Numbered from the stretch's first letter, positions 23,383 to 33,017 are shown. The stretch: 41,670 nt of DNA from Pseudovibrio denitrificans JCM 12308 (GCF_001310815.1 NZ_BAZK01000035.1:1-41670); one strand, 5' to 3'. The notes: generated by a model from the sequence alone, not told the origin. Numbers and translations are program-made.

Positions 23383-25268
23383 CGGCGTCCGCGACGTCTG
23401 CCGTGATCTTGGCTGCTGTGCTCATCAAACAGGTCAGCGAGCTGATCTGTCATAGCGCCTGCCAACTCTTCAGCATCCACGATTGTTACTGCACGTTTGT
23501 AATAGCGCGTTACGTCGTGACCAATGCCGATTGCGATCAGTTCGACCGGAGATCTGTTTTCGATCTCGGCGATCACATTACGCAGATGCTTTTCCAGATA
23601 GTTGCCTGGGTTCACAGAGAGTGTGCAGTCATCTACCGGTGCGCCGTCTGAGATCATCATCAGGATGCGGCGACGTTCTGGACGAGCAAGCAAACGCTTG
23701 TGTGCCCAATCCAGAGCTTCACCGTCGATGTTTTCCTTCAGAAGGCCTTCACGCATCATCAGGCCGAGGTTGCGCTTGGCGCGGCGCCAAGGGGCATCTG
23801 CGGACTTGTAAATGATGTGGCGTAGGTCGTTCAGGCGGCCCGGGTTGGATGGTTTGCCATCCTTGAGCCAAGCCTCACGAGACTGGCCACCTTTCCATGC
23901 CTTCGTGGTGAAGCCAAGGATCTCCACTTTCACGCCGCAACGTTCCAGTGTACGCGCCAGAATATCTGCGCACGTGGCTGCAACGGTGATCGGGCGACCA
24001 CGCATGGAACCGGAGTTGTCGAGCACCAGTGTCACGACGGTATCGCGGAACTCGGTATCGTTTTCCCATTTGAACGCAAGAGGTTGCAATGGGTCGATTA
24101 CGACGCGATGGAGGCGGGCACTGTCGATGATGCCTTCTTCCAGATCGAAGTCCCAGGACCGGCTCTGCTGCGCCATGAGCTTTCGCTGCAGGCGGTTGGC
24201 CAGACGGGAGACAGCGCCGGACAAGGATGCCAGCTGTTTATCAAGGAAGCCACGGAGACGATCCAGCTCTTCCTGATCGCAAAGATCTTCGGCAGCGATG
24301 ATCTCATCGAAGGCCTGTGTGAAGACGCGATACTCATCAGCAGAAGGCTGGTTGGAGAACGGATGATCCCGGCGTTCCTGTTCGCCCGGCTCTTCAGCCT
24401 GATCGGACATATCCTCTTCGGAAATGTCCTGCATCTCGCTGTCGACGCCTTCGGTTTCGCCGCTTTCCTGCTCTTCGCCGGAAAGTTCCATCTCCTCAGG
24501 AGCGCCTTCCTGATCACCCTGATCTTCCTGCATGTCACCGGACGTATCGGAGCGATCTTCCTGATCTTGCTGGCTTTCGTCGTTGTTCTCGTCGTCGTCC
24601 TCTGGCTCTTCACCGAGCTCATCGGCCATGTCGAGAGAGGTGAGGAGATCGCGCATCTGCTTGGCAAATGCGATCTGATCGTCCATGCGAGTAACGAGTT
24701 TGTTCAGCTCGTGATCCGCCTTTTCCTCCACGAATGGACGCCAGAGATCGACCATACGCTGAGCACTTTTCGGGACTTCGCGTCCTGTCAGGCGTTCGCG
24801 CACCAGCAGAGCGATCGCATCCTGCATCGGCGCTTCGTCTTTGGCGGTGATTTCAGCGAAGTTGCCTTTGAAATAGCGGTCTTCGAGCATGGCGTCGATG
24901 TTGTCGCCAGCGCCCGGCATGCGAACAGCACCAAGGGCTTCGACGCGAGCCTGTTCGACTGCGTTGAAGATAGCGCGTGCGTTTTCGCCCTGAGGGACGT
25001 GCTTGGAGTGCACTGCCGGATCGTGACAAGCAAGGCGCAATGCCATGGAGTCGCCAAGACCACGGGTGATCGCGACTTCTTCCTTTGTCATCGTACGGGA
25101 TGGTTCCGGCAGGCGTACGCGCCCGCTGGTCATACCCGGTTTATCCGGTGAGAAAACAACCTCCAGCTCAGGTTCGCCCGCGATGGCCCTGACTGTAGAG
25201 CCCATCGCTTGCTTGAATGGCTGGCTGGCAGGTTTGTTCTTACTAGAGGAGTTGCTGGTACCTGCCAT
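23379..25268 (-). CDS. cobT: Cobaltochelatase subunit CobT
   Basis: With CobS and CobN it inserts Co2+ into hydrogenobyrinate a,c-diamide in aerobic cobalamin synthesis. The 629 residues comprise an N-terminal domain, a very acidic linker (residues about 220-310, runs of D, E and Q such as PEDDDENNDESQQDQ) and a C-terminal von Willebrand A domain with the MIDAS motif LDNSGSM around residue 410 and the later MMISDGAPVDD. The start lies ten bases after the cobS stop, consistent with coupling. CobN is not in the window, as is common. Confidence 0.97.
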   Translation of the reverse strand: MAGTSNSSSKNKPASQPFKQAMGSTVRAIAGEPELEVVFSPDKPGMTSGRVRLPEPSRTMTKEEVAITRGLGDSMALRLACHDPAVHSKHVPQGENARAIFNAVEQARVEALGAVRMPGAGDNIDAMLEDRYFKGNFAEITAKDEAPMQDAIALLVRERLTGREVPKSAQRMVDLWRPFVEEKADHELNKLVTRMDDQIAFAKQMRDLLTSLDMADELGEEPEDDDENNDESQQDQEDRSDTSGDMQEDQGDQEGAPEEMELSGEEQESGETEGVDSEMQDISEEDMSDQAEEPGEQERRDHPFSNQPSADEYRVFTQAFDEIIAAEDLCDQEELDRLRGFLDKQLASLSGAVSRLANRLQRKLMAQQSRSWDFDLEEGIIDSARLHRVVIDPLQPLAFKWENDTEFRDTVVTLVLDNSGSMRGRPITVAATCADILARTLERCGVKVEILGFTTKAWKGGQSREAWLKDGKPSNPGRLNDLRHIIYKSADAPWRRAKRNLGLMMREGLLKENIDGEALDWAHKRLLARPERRRILMMISDGAPVDDCTLSVNPGNYLEKHLRNVIAEIENRSPVELIAIGIGHDVTRYYKRAVTIVDAEELAGAMTDQLADLFDEHSSQDHGRRRGRR

Positions 25269-25278
25269 GTAACTCCCC

Positions 25279-26264
25279 TTAGCTCATGACGATGTTTGCC
25301 GCTGATTCAGGAAGGTCTTCCCCGAAACAACGCTGGTAGAACTCAGAAACCAGCGCTTGCTCGGTATCGTCACACTTGTTCAGGAAGGTCAGGCGGAAGG
25401 CAAAGCCGATATCGCCAAAGATTTCAGCGTTTTCTGACCATGTGATCACTGTACGCGGGCTCATCACGGTAGATAGTTCCCCGTTGATGAAGGCGCTGCG
25501 GGTCATATCTGCCACGCGGACCATCTTGGAAACGATGGAGCGGCCTTCTGCGCCGCTGTAGTGCGGAGACTTCGCCAGAACGATCTCTACCTCGTTGTCG
25601 TGAGGCAGGTAGTTCAGGGTGGTCACGATAGACCAGCGGTCCATCTGGCCCTGGTTGATCTGCTGTGTACCGTGGTAGAGGCCGGATGTATCGCCAAGGC
25701 CGACAGTGTTTGCTGTCGCGAACAGGCGGAAAGCCGGGTGAGGGTGGATCACGCGGTTCTGGTCGAGGAGGGTCAGGCGACCGGAAACCTCAAGAACACG
25801 CTGGATCACGAACATCACGTCCGGGCGACCTGCATCGTATTCGTCGAAGAGAGAGCAACGTTGTTCTGCAGCGCCCATGGCAGGATGCCGTCTTTGAATT
25901 CGGTTACGGTGTGGCCGTCTTTTACGACGATGGCGTCTTTACCAACCAGGTCGATACGAGAGACGTGGCTATCGAGGTTTACGCGCACACAAGGCCAGTT
26001 AAGGCGGGCAGCGACTTGCTCGATGTGGGTTGATTTACCAGTACCGTGGTAGCCGGAGACCATTACGCGGCGGTTTCTTGCAAAACCTGCCAGAATTGCG
26101 AGAGTTGTCGCTTTATCAAAGAGGTAGTCCGGATCAACTTCAGGAACATGCTCATTCGGCTCAGCGAATGCTTTCACTTCCATGTCGCTGTCGATGCCAA
26201 AGACTTCACGTACAGAAATAGTTTCGGTCGGCAGGGTTTGAGCGGTCTGCATCGTATCTATCAT
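25279..26264 (-). CDS. cobS: Cobaltochelatase subunit CobS (AAA+ ATPase), one-base frameshift
   Basis: The AAA+ motor of the CobNST chelatase. The first part (26264-25815) has the Walker A GYHGTGKSTH and RVNLDSHVSRIDLVGKD, then runs off the family after NNVALSS. The second part (25878-25279) resumes with the Walker B-type LFDEYDAGRPDVMFVIQRVLE, FRLFATANTVGLGD and the QINQGQMDRWS sensor. One base missing between 25851 and 25852 restores NNVALLFDEYDAG and gives 328 residues, the normal length. The start at 26264 follows GGAGG. Since cobT just downstream is intact, a sequencing error is more likely than decay. Confidence 0.93.
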
Positions 26265-26349
26265 TTTTCCTCCGCGGCCCCACGTCGAAATCGGGGTAAT
26301 GAAAATCTAGAAAATCATAAGAGATCTGGGAACTAGTCGAACGGATGAC

Positions 26350-26970
26350 CTAGCAGTAACCGGATTTCTTGAGCACGTTGTAGGCCTGAATAATCTCGCG
26401 TAGGCGGTCTTCCGAGGAGCGGTCTCCGCCGTTGGCATCAGGGTGATGAATCTTTACCAGCTCTTTATAGCGGGTTTTTATCTCGGCGCCACGGGCAGTT
26501 ACCCTAAGGTTCAAAGTTTCAAATGACCTTTTCTCAAGTGCCAGCACCTTACGTTGCGGCTCTTGTGGTTGGCGGCGGCCTCCGGCGGCTCCGGCAAAGA
26601 AGTCGTGCGGGTCGTTGACGTTGTCTCCACCAATGCTGGAGCGGCTACCATCGCGGGCGTTGGCGGCGTCTGCTTTGGAGTTAACACCCATTTTCCAGGT
26701 TGGACGGTGTCCGGTCATGCCTTCGCGCTGATACTGGCGAACGCTGTCGTCATCCATTCCAGAAAAGTAATTATATGATTTGTTGTAGGCCTTTACGTGG
26801 TCTACGCAGAAGTGAAAGTATTGGCCTTCCCGGTCGCGACCTTTCGGTGCTTTGTGGGTGCCAGGCTTGTCACAGCCGTCCCATTCGCACTTAGGCCCGT
26901 CGGTGTTCTGAGTGCGGTCTTTATTTGACTTAACGCGAATGCTGTCGAAAATGGAGGAAGTTTGCTTCAT
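26350..26970 (-). CDS. DnaJ-domain (J-domain) protein, CobS-linked
   Basis: A 206-residue protein with a C-terminal J domain: the helix-loop with HPD (KIHHPDANGGD) lies near residues 168-178. The upstream region holds the conserved CEWDGCDKPGTHKAPKGRDREGQYFHFCVDHVKAYNKSYNYFSGM, with cysteines that could bind zinc. This type is found next to cobS in many Hyphomicrobiales, and the order here repeats it (85 bases upstream of cobS). It probably recruits a Hsp70 to some client; the client is unknown. Confidence 0.92.
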   Translation of the reverse strand: MKQTSSIFDSIRVKSNKDRTQNTDGPKCEWDGCDKPGTHKAPKGRDREGQYFHFCVDHVKAYNKSYNYFSGMDDDSVRQYQREGMTGHRPTWKMGVNSKADAANARDGSRSSIGGDNVNDPHDFFAGAAGGRRQPQEPQRKVLALEKRSFETLNLRVTARGAEIKTRYKELVKIHHPDANGGDRSSEDRLREIIQAYNVLKKSGYC

Positions 26971-27101
26971 TTTTCGGTTTTCAGTTGCCTTGCGATTGGA
27001 ACAGCACCTGCCTTAAAGCAGGTAGCCGGTATAAATAGAAAAAAGTGACCCTGTTAGGCAAGGCCTTGACGACGGTTTCCTTCGTGAGAGATACAGAAAA
27101 C

Positions 27102-27362
27102 ATGAGCACAAGAGACATCATGATCACTAAACTGGAAGCAGCGTTCAAGCCGCAGCTTCTTGAAGTCACCGACGAATCCGAGAGCCACCGCGGCCATGGC
27201 GGCTGGCGCGAAGGGGGACAAACCCACTTCCGGATCAAGATCATATCCACAGCCTTTGAGGGTATGTCCCGCGTCGCTATGCATCGTGCAGTAAACGAAT
27301 GCGTGGCTGAGGAGATCGCCGGAGGCATTCATGCGCTCGCCATTGAAGCCAAATCTCACTAA
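27102..27362 (+). CDS. bolA: BolA family transcriptional/iron-sulfur regulator protein
   Basis: An 86-residue BolA-fold protein; partners with monothiol glutaredoxins and affects iron-sulfur cluster handling and morphology genes. ATG 27102 begins MSTRDIMITKLEAAF, and ESHRGHGGW and HFRIKIISTAFEGMSRVAMHRAVNE are the family core with the conserved histidines. The longer start at 27045 is a GTG without a ribosome binding site. It is divergent from the dnaJ-like gene, the usual arrangement in these bacteria, and is followed by a strong terminator. Confidence 0.93.
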   Translation: MSTRDIMITKLEAAFKPQLLEVTDESESHRGHGGWREGGQTHFRIKIISTAFEGMSRVAMHRAVNECVAEEIAGGIHALAIEAKSH

Positions 27363-27511
27363 GTCATATTTGGTATATTGGCAGCACTAAATCAATGCGG
27401 CAAATGGCTAGTACGTTGTAGACATTAGCCTTTCACGCGTTTGCGTTGTTATGTGCGTTGATTTGAGCGCTTTGCGTTATTTCTGCGTTTTTTATTGAAC
27501 CGCAGAGATAG

Positions 27512-27540
27512 AAATGGGCCCCGCAGGGCCCATTTTTATT
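27512..27540 (+). terminator. Terminator of bolA, overlapping the corC 3' end
   Basis: AAATGGGCCC (27512-27521) pairs perfectly with GGGCCCATTT (27526-27535) around CGCA, followed by T-rich bases on the plus strand. The repaired stop of the convergent corC gene lies in the same bases (27536-27538). Confidence 0.75.
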
Positions 27541-28833
27541 TGGATGCTTTCTTCGCGTCCTGAAGTGGGTTGAGCGCCATCATGCGCAAGCGTGTGATGC
27601 GGTTCTTTTCCCGGCTCAGAACTGTGAAGCGGAAGCCGTGAAGGTGAAGATCTGACGCTCTTCAGGGATCATCTTGGCTTCGTGAATAACCAGACCCGCA
27701 ATCGTGGTTGCTTCGTCGTCTGGCAAGTTCCAGTCGGTTGCGCGGTTGAGATCTCGAATCGGGACTGAACCTTCGACGATGACGGAACCATCTGCCTGAG
27801 GTTTGAGGCCTGGCAGTTCGATGTCGTGTTCGTCTGCGATTTCACCGACGATCTCTTCCAGAATGTCTTCCAGCGTGACGAGGCCCATCACTTCGCCGTA
27901 CTCGTCCACCACGAGGGCGAAGTGGGTTTTGCGCTTCAGGAAGGCGTTAAGCTGGTTTTGCAGGCTGGTGGTGTCCGGTACGAACCACAGCGGGCTCATG
28001 ACCTTGTCCAGCTCAAACCGCGCCATGTCGCCTTTGAGGTTTGCGATTGCGCGCAGAACGTCTTTAGCGTGGAGCAGGCCGACCATGTTGTCCGGATCAT
28101 CGCGCCACAGCGGGATACGGGTGAACGGGCTGGCCAGCACTTCTTCCACCAGCTCTTCCGGTGGCAGGTCAGCGTTGAGCGCGAACAGCTTGGTGCGGTG
28201 GACCATGACGTCGGAGACTTCCAGCTCCGCCAGATCCAGCAGGCCGCCGATACGGTCTTTGTCTGCTTTGATCAGTCCGCCTTCTTTGTGCTGAAGGTCC
28301 AGCGTGCCGCGCAGCTCTTCGTGAGCGGACAGCACAGCGGTGGATTCATCGATGCGGATGCCGAAAATGCGCAGTACAAGGCGAACAATCACCTCGATTG
28401 CAGCAACAATCGGACCGAAGACGATGACCAGTACACGAACGACCGGTGCCACACTGAGTGCGAACTTTTCTGCGTTGGCGATGGCCCATGTTTTTGGCAG
28501 CACTTCTGAAAAGATCAGAACCATCAAGGTCATAACCAATGTGGCGTAAGCTACACCTGCGTCACCGAAAAGCTTCAGGAACAGGGAGGTTGCCAGTGCG
28601 GAGGCCAGAATGTTGACCAGGTTGTTGCCAAGCAGCAGGGCGCCGATGAGGCGCTCTCTGAACTCGATCAGTCCTGCAACAATAGACGCTCTTTTATTCC
28701 CGGATTTAACCAGCGCATGCATGCGTGCGCGTGATGCAGCTGTCAGGGCCGTTTCCGACCCGGAAAAAAAGCCCGATAGGACGAGCAAAATTGCAATTGC
28801 GACAACGGAAGCCCAAAAAGCGTAGTCCGTCAT
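27536..28833 (-). CDS. HlyC/CorC (CNNM-CBS) transporter-type protein, one-base frameshift near the C-terminus
   Basis: CNNM-domain membrane protein with CBS pair; the family is tied to Mg/Co transport and resistance. Residues about 5-150 hold the CNNM membrane segments (VLSGFFSGSETALTAASRARM, GNNLVNILASALAT, EVLPKTWAIANAE), then the CBS domains (MVHRTKLFALNAD, FALVVDEYGEVMGLVTLEDILEEIVGEI) and the CorC transporter-associated domain. The frame runs off at FTFTASASQF; one C missing at 27640 restores FTFHGFRFTVLSREKNRITRL and a TAA at 27536, giving 432 residues. The start overlaps the aroB stop by four bases (ATGA), so it ends the aroK-aroB-corC operon. Confidence 0.9.
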
Positions 28834-29953
28834 TTGCCGAGTTTCTCCTCAAGAAACGCGCGGAGGGGTTCCGCGCTTACAGTTTTATCGACATAGGAAG
28901 TGCCGATCCCTTTTGTAAGGATAAAAGTGAGCTGACCGCGACTTACTTTTTTGTCCTGTGCGATTAGGTCCATAAAAGTATCAATTGGCGGTAACTGCCC
29001 GGGGATTTGATCAATGCGGGTTGGCAGGCCAACGGCTTCCATGTGCGCGATGACACGTTTGGTATCTTCTGCTGGGCACAGGCCAAGCTGCTCAGAAAAC
29101 TCGTGGGCCAGTACCATGCCGATGGAAACGCCTTCTCCGTGCACCAGTCGTTCAGTCTCATAGGCGACGGCACCTTCCAGCGAGTGGCCGAAGGTGTGGC
29201 CGAGATTGAGCAGTGCCCGGTTGCCGGATTCCAGTTCGTCCGCTGCAACAACAGCTGCTTTGGCACGGCAGGAATGTGCAACTGCCTGATCTCGCTCAGG
29301 CCCACCAGAGAAGATACCTTCCCAGTTGCTCTCCAGCCATTCGAAGAACTCCGGATCATTGATCAGGCCGTACTTGGCCACTTCTGCATAGCCTGCACGG
29401 AAATCACGCGGGCTCAGAGTGTCCAGAACGGACGTGTCCGCCAGCACCAGAGCGGCTGATGGAAGACGCCAAGAAGGTTTTTGCCATGGCGGGAGTTGAT
29501 GCCGGTTTTGCCGCCAACAGAGCTGTCGACCTGCGCGAGCAGGGTGGTTGGGATCTGCACAAACTTCATGCCACGGCGCACAACGCCGGAGACGAAGCCG
29601 GAGAGATCGCCCACAACACCGCCGCCTAAGGCGACAACGGCATCGCCGCGCTCAAGGCGCAGAGCGAGGATGTCATCACACAGGTGCTCGAAGATTTCGA
29701 AGCGTTTGGTTTTTTCGCCCGCCGGTACAACAAGCGTGCTGTACTCAACACCTGCAGCTTGGAAGCTTTCTTCCAGTGTCTTCAGATGGAGCTTCTTTAC
29801 GGTCTCATCTGTGATGATGACTGTTTTGGAACCGGGGAGGCGATTGGAGATTTCTTCTCCGGCGCGTTCAAGCAGATTGCGGCCAATGAGGATTGGATAG
29901 CTACGGTCGCCGAGTTCTACATTGACGACTGTGGCTTTATTCTCTTTTGTCAC
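28830..29953 (-). CDS. aroB: 3-dehydroquinate synthase AroB, one-base frameshift
   Basis: Second step of the shikimate pathway. The first part (29953-29414) has GDAVVALGGGVVGDLSGFVSGVVRRG and TTLLAQVDSSVGGKTGIN, then diverges after FHQPLWC. The second part (29447-28830) resumes with LADTSVLDTLSPRDFRAGYAEVAKYGLI, GHTFGHSLE and HGEGVSIGMVLA. One base missing at 29453 (one C of CC on the plus strand) restores FHQPALVLADTSV, giving 374 residues. Its start overlaps aroK by four bases, and corC follows with another four-base overlap. aroB is normally essential for growth without aromatic supplements, so a sequencing error is the best explanation. Confidence 0.95.
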
Positions 29954-30573
29954 TTTCCAACCTCATTATTTTCAGGTGCCTCATCGGTCAGAGGCGGTAG
30001 TCCTTTTTCCAGAGCGATCAGGATTTCTTCCATCACAGCTTCATGGGTCACATCGCGTGACCAGATTGTCATGTCCGCTTCTTCGTAGATCGGATAGCGC
30101 TCATCCATCAGCTTTTGCATGGTTGCCTCAGGATCCGCGGTTTGCAGCAATGGCCGGGTTGGGCGCTTGCGCACGCGGGTCATGATGACAGGCAGCTCAG
30201 CCTTCATCCAGATGGAGATGCCCTTTTCTTTGATGCGGGAGCGTGTTTCTTCATTGATGAAGGCACCGCCACCTGTTGCGAGGACTTGTGGTCCTTCGTC
30301 CAGCAGACGGGCGATGACACGCTTTTCACCTTGCCGAAAGTAGCTTTCACCGTGTTCAGCGAATATCTCTGAGATAGAACGATCTGCCGCTTTTTCAATC
30401 TCTGTATCTGCATCAACGAAGTTGAGAGAGAGATATTGTGCCAGACGGCGCCCCACAGTGGATTTGCCGCATCCCATAATGCCAACAAGTACAATCGGCT
30501 TATTGCCCAGCGCTTCAAAATATTCTGCTGCCGTTGACGTTTTTTGTCTGACTTTGTGTCGTTTGCCTATCAT
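29950..30573 (-). CDS. aroK: Shikimate kinase
   Basis: Phosphorylates shikimate to shikimate 3-phosphate, the fifth shikimate-pathway step. The 207-residue product has the Walker A GIMGCGKSTVG (about residues 31-41), DADTEIEKAADRSI, FRQGEKRVI and GGGAFINEETR. N- and C-terminal tails (residues 1-22 and the Pro/Glu-rich end) are longer than in E. coli AroK but usual for Alphaproteobacteria. It is the first gene of aroK-aroB-corC, with four-base overlaps throughout. Confidence 0.96.
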   Translation of the reverse strand: MIGKRHKVRQKTSTAAEYFEALGNKPIVLVGIMGCGKSTVGRRLAQYLSLNFVDADTEIEKAADRSISEIFAEHGESYFRQGEKRVIARLLDEGPQVLATGGGAFINEETRSRIKEKGISIWMKAELPVIMTRVRKRPTRPLLQTADPEATMQKLMDERYPIYEEADMTIWSRDVTHEAVMEEILIALEKGLPPLTDEAPENNEVGK

Positions 30574-30952
30574 CGTCCACGCCCTCGCCGATTCATCTAC
30601 TCTTACTTACGCTTTGACATTATCACACAGTGTCCTGTCAAGGTTCTAGGCTAAGTGTGTTTGATAGGATTTAACGGCTACTTTTCTACAGAATGTGCGG
30701 GGTGTGGACCCTGCACTGAGAGGATATCGCGAAATAGGCGGTACACGGAGTGCCTTTGGGTTGAACCTGCACAGTGAAACGGTCTATTTTTGATTGTAAA
30801 GTATACTGCTACACCCCACCTCTTTCGGGGTGACTTGAAGCATGAGAGTGAAATGCTTCAAAACCTTATCGTGTCGCGTAGCTTTATCCGAAAACCGACG
30901 ACCACTTTTCGGAGATGCGCGGTCAAGTTATACGGGAGCATCCGGTTCTGCC
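30574..30952. other. Divergent region between aroK and the small membrane protein/xerD
   Basis: About 380 bases with promoters expected in both directions. One small hairpin (CACCCC, 30822-30827, with GGGGTG, 30837-30842) lies in the likely leader of the small membrane protein gene. I see no clear gene. Confidence 0.35.
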
Positions 30953-31093
30953 ATGCCAACATTGACGCGATTGCTGTCTATCATAGGTTTGATCGTTACG
31001 GGCGCTGTGCTGAGCATGTACCTGCTCGTCAGCTATGTTGAGCCGGAGCCACGCGAAATCATCGTTGAAATTCAAAAGGAAGGCTTCGAATAG
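30953..31093 (+). CDS. Conserved small single-pass membrane protein upstream of xerD
   Basis: A 46-residue protein starting MPTLTRLLSIIG with one hydrophobic helix (residues about 6-26) and a short acidic tail, VEPEPREIIVEIQKEGFE. Small proteins of this form, one helix then an EP.PRE-type tail, are what I remember beside xerD in other Hyphomicrobiales. The ATG at 30953 is preferred to the upstream frame start at 30842. The stop is eight bases before the xerD start. Function unknown. Confidence 0.6.
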   Translation: MPTLTRLLSIIGLIVTGAVLSMYLLVSYVEPEPREIIVEIQKEGFE

Positions 31094-31100
31094 GCTTTTT

Positions 31101-32024
31101 ATGCGTCGAACTCTTGAGACTGAACGCTTTTTTGAAATGCTAAGCGTTGAGCGCGTCAGTGCGTTCAACACGCTGGAAAGCTACCGAACCGATCTGGAAG
31201 ATTTTGATAGTTTCCTGACTACGCAAGGTGTTGATCTGCTGGCTGTGCAGGTGACAGATGTGCGCGCCTACCTCTCTGATCTGACAGATCGCGGGTTTGC
31301 TGCGTCCTCTCAGGCGCGTCGTCTTTCTGCTCTGCGCCAGTTCTATCAGTTCTGCTATGCGGAGGATATTCGTGATGATGATCCGACGCGAACCGTTGCT
31401 TCTCCGCGGAAAGCCGCGACTTTGCCGAGTGTTTTGAGCGAGGAAGAGGTGGATCGGCTGATTGGTAAGGCCGAAGAGTTAGCTAATATCACGCATGATA
31501 GTGATGCCAAGCAGATCAGAGCTGCGCGCATCTACACTCTGCTGGAAGTTTTGTATGCCACGGGTCTTCGTGTTTCCGAGCTTGTTTCTCTGCCAGTTTC
31601 TGCTGCGATCCGTGACAGCCGCCTGATCACCGTGAAAGGCAAGGGCGGTAAGGAGCGCGCTGTTCCGCTGTCGCCCCGGGCGCAGTCTGCCATGGTGGAG
31701 TATGTGCGTCTGCGTGCGGCAGTTGGTGCGTATGCAGACAGTGTGTGGCTGTTTCCGTCTCACGGCGAAAGCGGACATTTTACGCGGCAGGCGTTTGGGC
31801 GTGATCTGAAGGCGTTGGCTTTGGAAGCGGACATTGACCGCAACAAGGTTTCTCCGCACGTGCTCCGCCACGCCTTTGCATCGCATCTGTTGCAGAACGG
31901 CGCTGACCTGCGCGTCGTGCAACAACTGCTCGGCCACGCAGACATCTCCACCACCCAGATCTACACCCACGTCCTGGAAGAGCGCCTGCAAAAGCTCGTG
32001 GAAGACCACCATCCGTTGGCGTGA
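31101..32024 (+). CDS. xerD: Site-specific tyrosine recombinase XerD
   Basis: Resolves chromosome dimers at dif together with XerC, under FtsK control. The 307-residue product has the N-terminal core-binding domain (LSVERVSAFNTLESYRTDLEDFDSFL) and catalytic domain with TGLRVSELVSLPV (first Arg), the LRHAFASHLLQNGADLRVVQQLLGHADISTTQIYTHV block with H/R, and the terminal tyrosine in QIYTHV. ATG 31101 is chosen because the upstream extension from 31035 overlaps the small membrane protein gene. Confidence 0.95.
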   Translation: MRRTLETERFFEMLSVERVSAFNTLESYRTDLEDFDSFLTTQGVDLLAVQVTDVRAYLSDLTDRGFAASSQARRLSALRQFYQFCYAEDIRDDDPTRTVASPRKAATLPSVLSEEEVDRLIGKAEELANITHDSDAKQIRAARIYTLLEVLYATGLRVSELVSLPVSAAIRDSRLITVKGKGGKERAVPLSPRAQSAMVEYVRLRAAVGAYADSVWLFPSHGESGHFTRQAFGRDLKALALEADIDRNKVSPHVLRHAFASHLLQNGADLRVVQQLLGHADISTTQIYTHVLEERLQKLVEDHHPLA

Positions 32025-32090
32025 GTACGTCAGTGAACACGCACGTGTAGCGTTGGTGGAAAGCTGCTGAAATTTTTGGGAAGAGAAGAG

Positions 32091-32175
32091 TGGTGCCCCT
32101 GGCCAGACTCGAACTGGCACTTCCGAAGAAATCGGATTTTGAATCCGACGCGTCTACCAGTTCCGCCACAGGGGC
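32091..32175 (-). tRNA. tRNA-Leu (anticodon CAA)
   Basis: Minus-strand arms GCCCCTG and CAGGGGC pair perfectly, followed by A and an encoded CCA (32093-32091). The anticodon loop TTCAAAA gives CAA for UUG leucine codons, and a long variable arm (ATTTCTTCGGAAGT region) marks a class II tRNA. The T arm is GTTCGAGTC. Confidence 0.97.
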
Positions 32176-32193
32176 AACGGTTGGTAAGGGCGA

Positions 32194-32221
32194 AATATAT
32201 CGAGATAGGGTATGGCGTCAA
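32194..32221 (-). promoter_or_regulatory. Likely sigma70-type promoter of tRNA-Leu
   Basis: On the minus strand TTGACG (32216-32221) and TATATT (32194-32199) are separated by 16 bases. The predicted start lies close to 32187, twelve or so bases before the tRNA. Confidence 0.55.
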
Positions 32222-32438
32222 TATTTTGATTCAGCTAACCACAGCATTTGTGTTCCTGTAATCATATATATTTACGGGGGATAAAAAGGGCGAGGCCACA
32301 TTTACAGCCATATTCCTGTGATTGCTGCTGTTGATTGGGGTAGGAGTCCAGCGTGGGGCCGTTATTGAATGTTACCGCACGGTGAAATGAACTGTATTCT
32401 TCGACTGAATGATTGATTGTTTGGAGCACTGCTGACTT

Positions 32439-33017
32439 ATGCTGCGTCGCCTTTATGACTGGACCCTTTCTCTTGCTGCCGGACCGCGTGCCCCTCATGC
32501 ACTGAGCGCAGTTGCTTTTGCTGAGAGCTCTGTCTTTCCGCTGCCGCCGGATCTGCTGCTTATTCCGATGTGTGTGAGCAAGCGTCATCGGGCGTGGTTT
32601 TATGCCGGGCTGTGCACCATTGCTTCTGTGTTGGGTGGTTTGCTGGGCTATCTGATTGGTGCCGTGTTGTTTGAGGAAGTGGCAAAGCCTATCCTCGCGT
32701 TCTACGGCTACATGGATAAATTCGACCAGTTTGCGCAGATCTTTGATGATTGGGGCTGGTGGTTTGTGTTTATCGCTGGTTTGACGCCATTTCCGTACAA
32801 AGTAATTACTATTGCGAGTGGCGTTTTTGCTCTGAATCTTCCAGTGTTCATCGTGGCGAGCATCGTTTCGCGCGGTATCCGCTTCTTTGTCGTGGCAGGG
32901 TTGTTGTACCTGTTTGGCCCGGCTATTCGGGATTTCATCGAGAAGCGGCTTGCGCTGGTGTTCACTGTGTTTGTGGTGCTGCTGGTGGGTGGCTTCGCTC
33001 TGATAAAGTTTATCTAG
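32439..33017 (+). CDS. YqaA-type DedA/SNARE-associated family membrane protein
   Basis: A 192-residue multi-pass membrane protein of the VTT/DedA superfamily, YqaA branch. Landmarks are AFAESSVFPLPPDLLLIPM near the N-terminus and the FIAGLTPFPYKVITIASGVFALNLPVF segment in the second half. Relatives act as lipid scramblases or flippases (undecaprenyl-phosphate recycling for some members); the YqaA branch is not characterised. It stands alone, with dsbB starting 105 bases downstream. Confidence 0.88.
   Translation: MLRRLYDWTLSLAAGPRAPHALSAVAFAESSVFPLPPDLLLIPMCVSKRHRAWFYAGLCTIASVLGGLLGYLIGAVLFEEVAKPILAFYGYMDKFDQFAQIFDDWGWWFVFIAGLTPFPYKVITIASGVFALNLPVFIVASIVSRGIRFFVVAGLLYLFGPAIRDFIEKRLALVFTVFVVLLVGGFALIKFI

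Noticed and set aside
24084..25151. 355-residue frame antisense to cobT
   Set aside because: Produced by the acidic GA-rich linker codons of CobT, which give leucine/phenylalanine-rich shadow sequence; cobT is certain.
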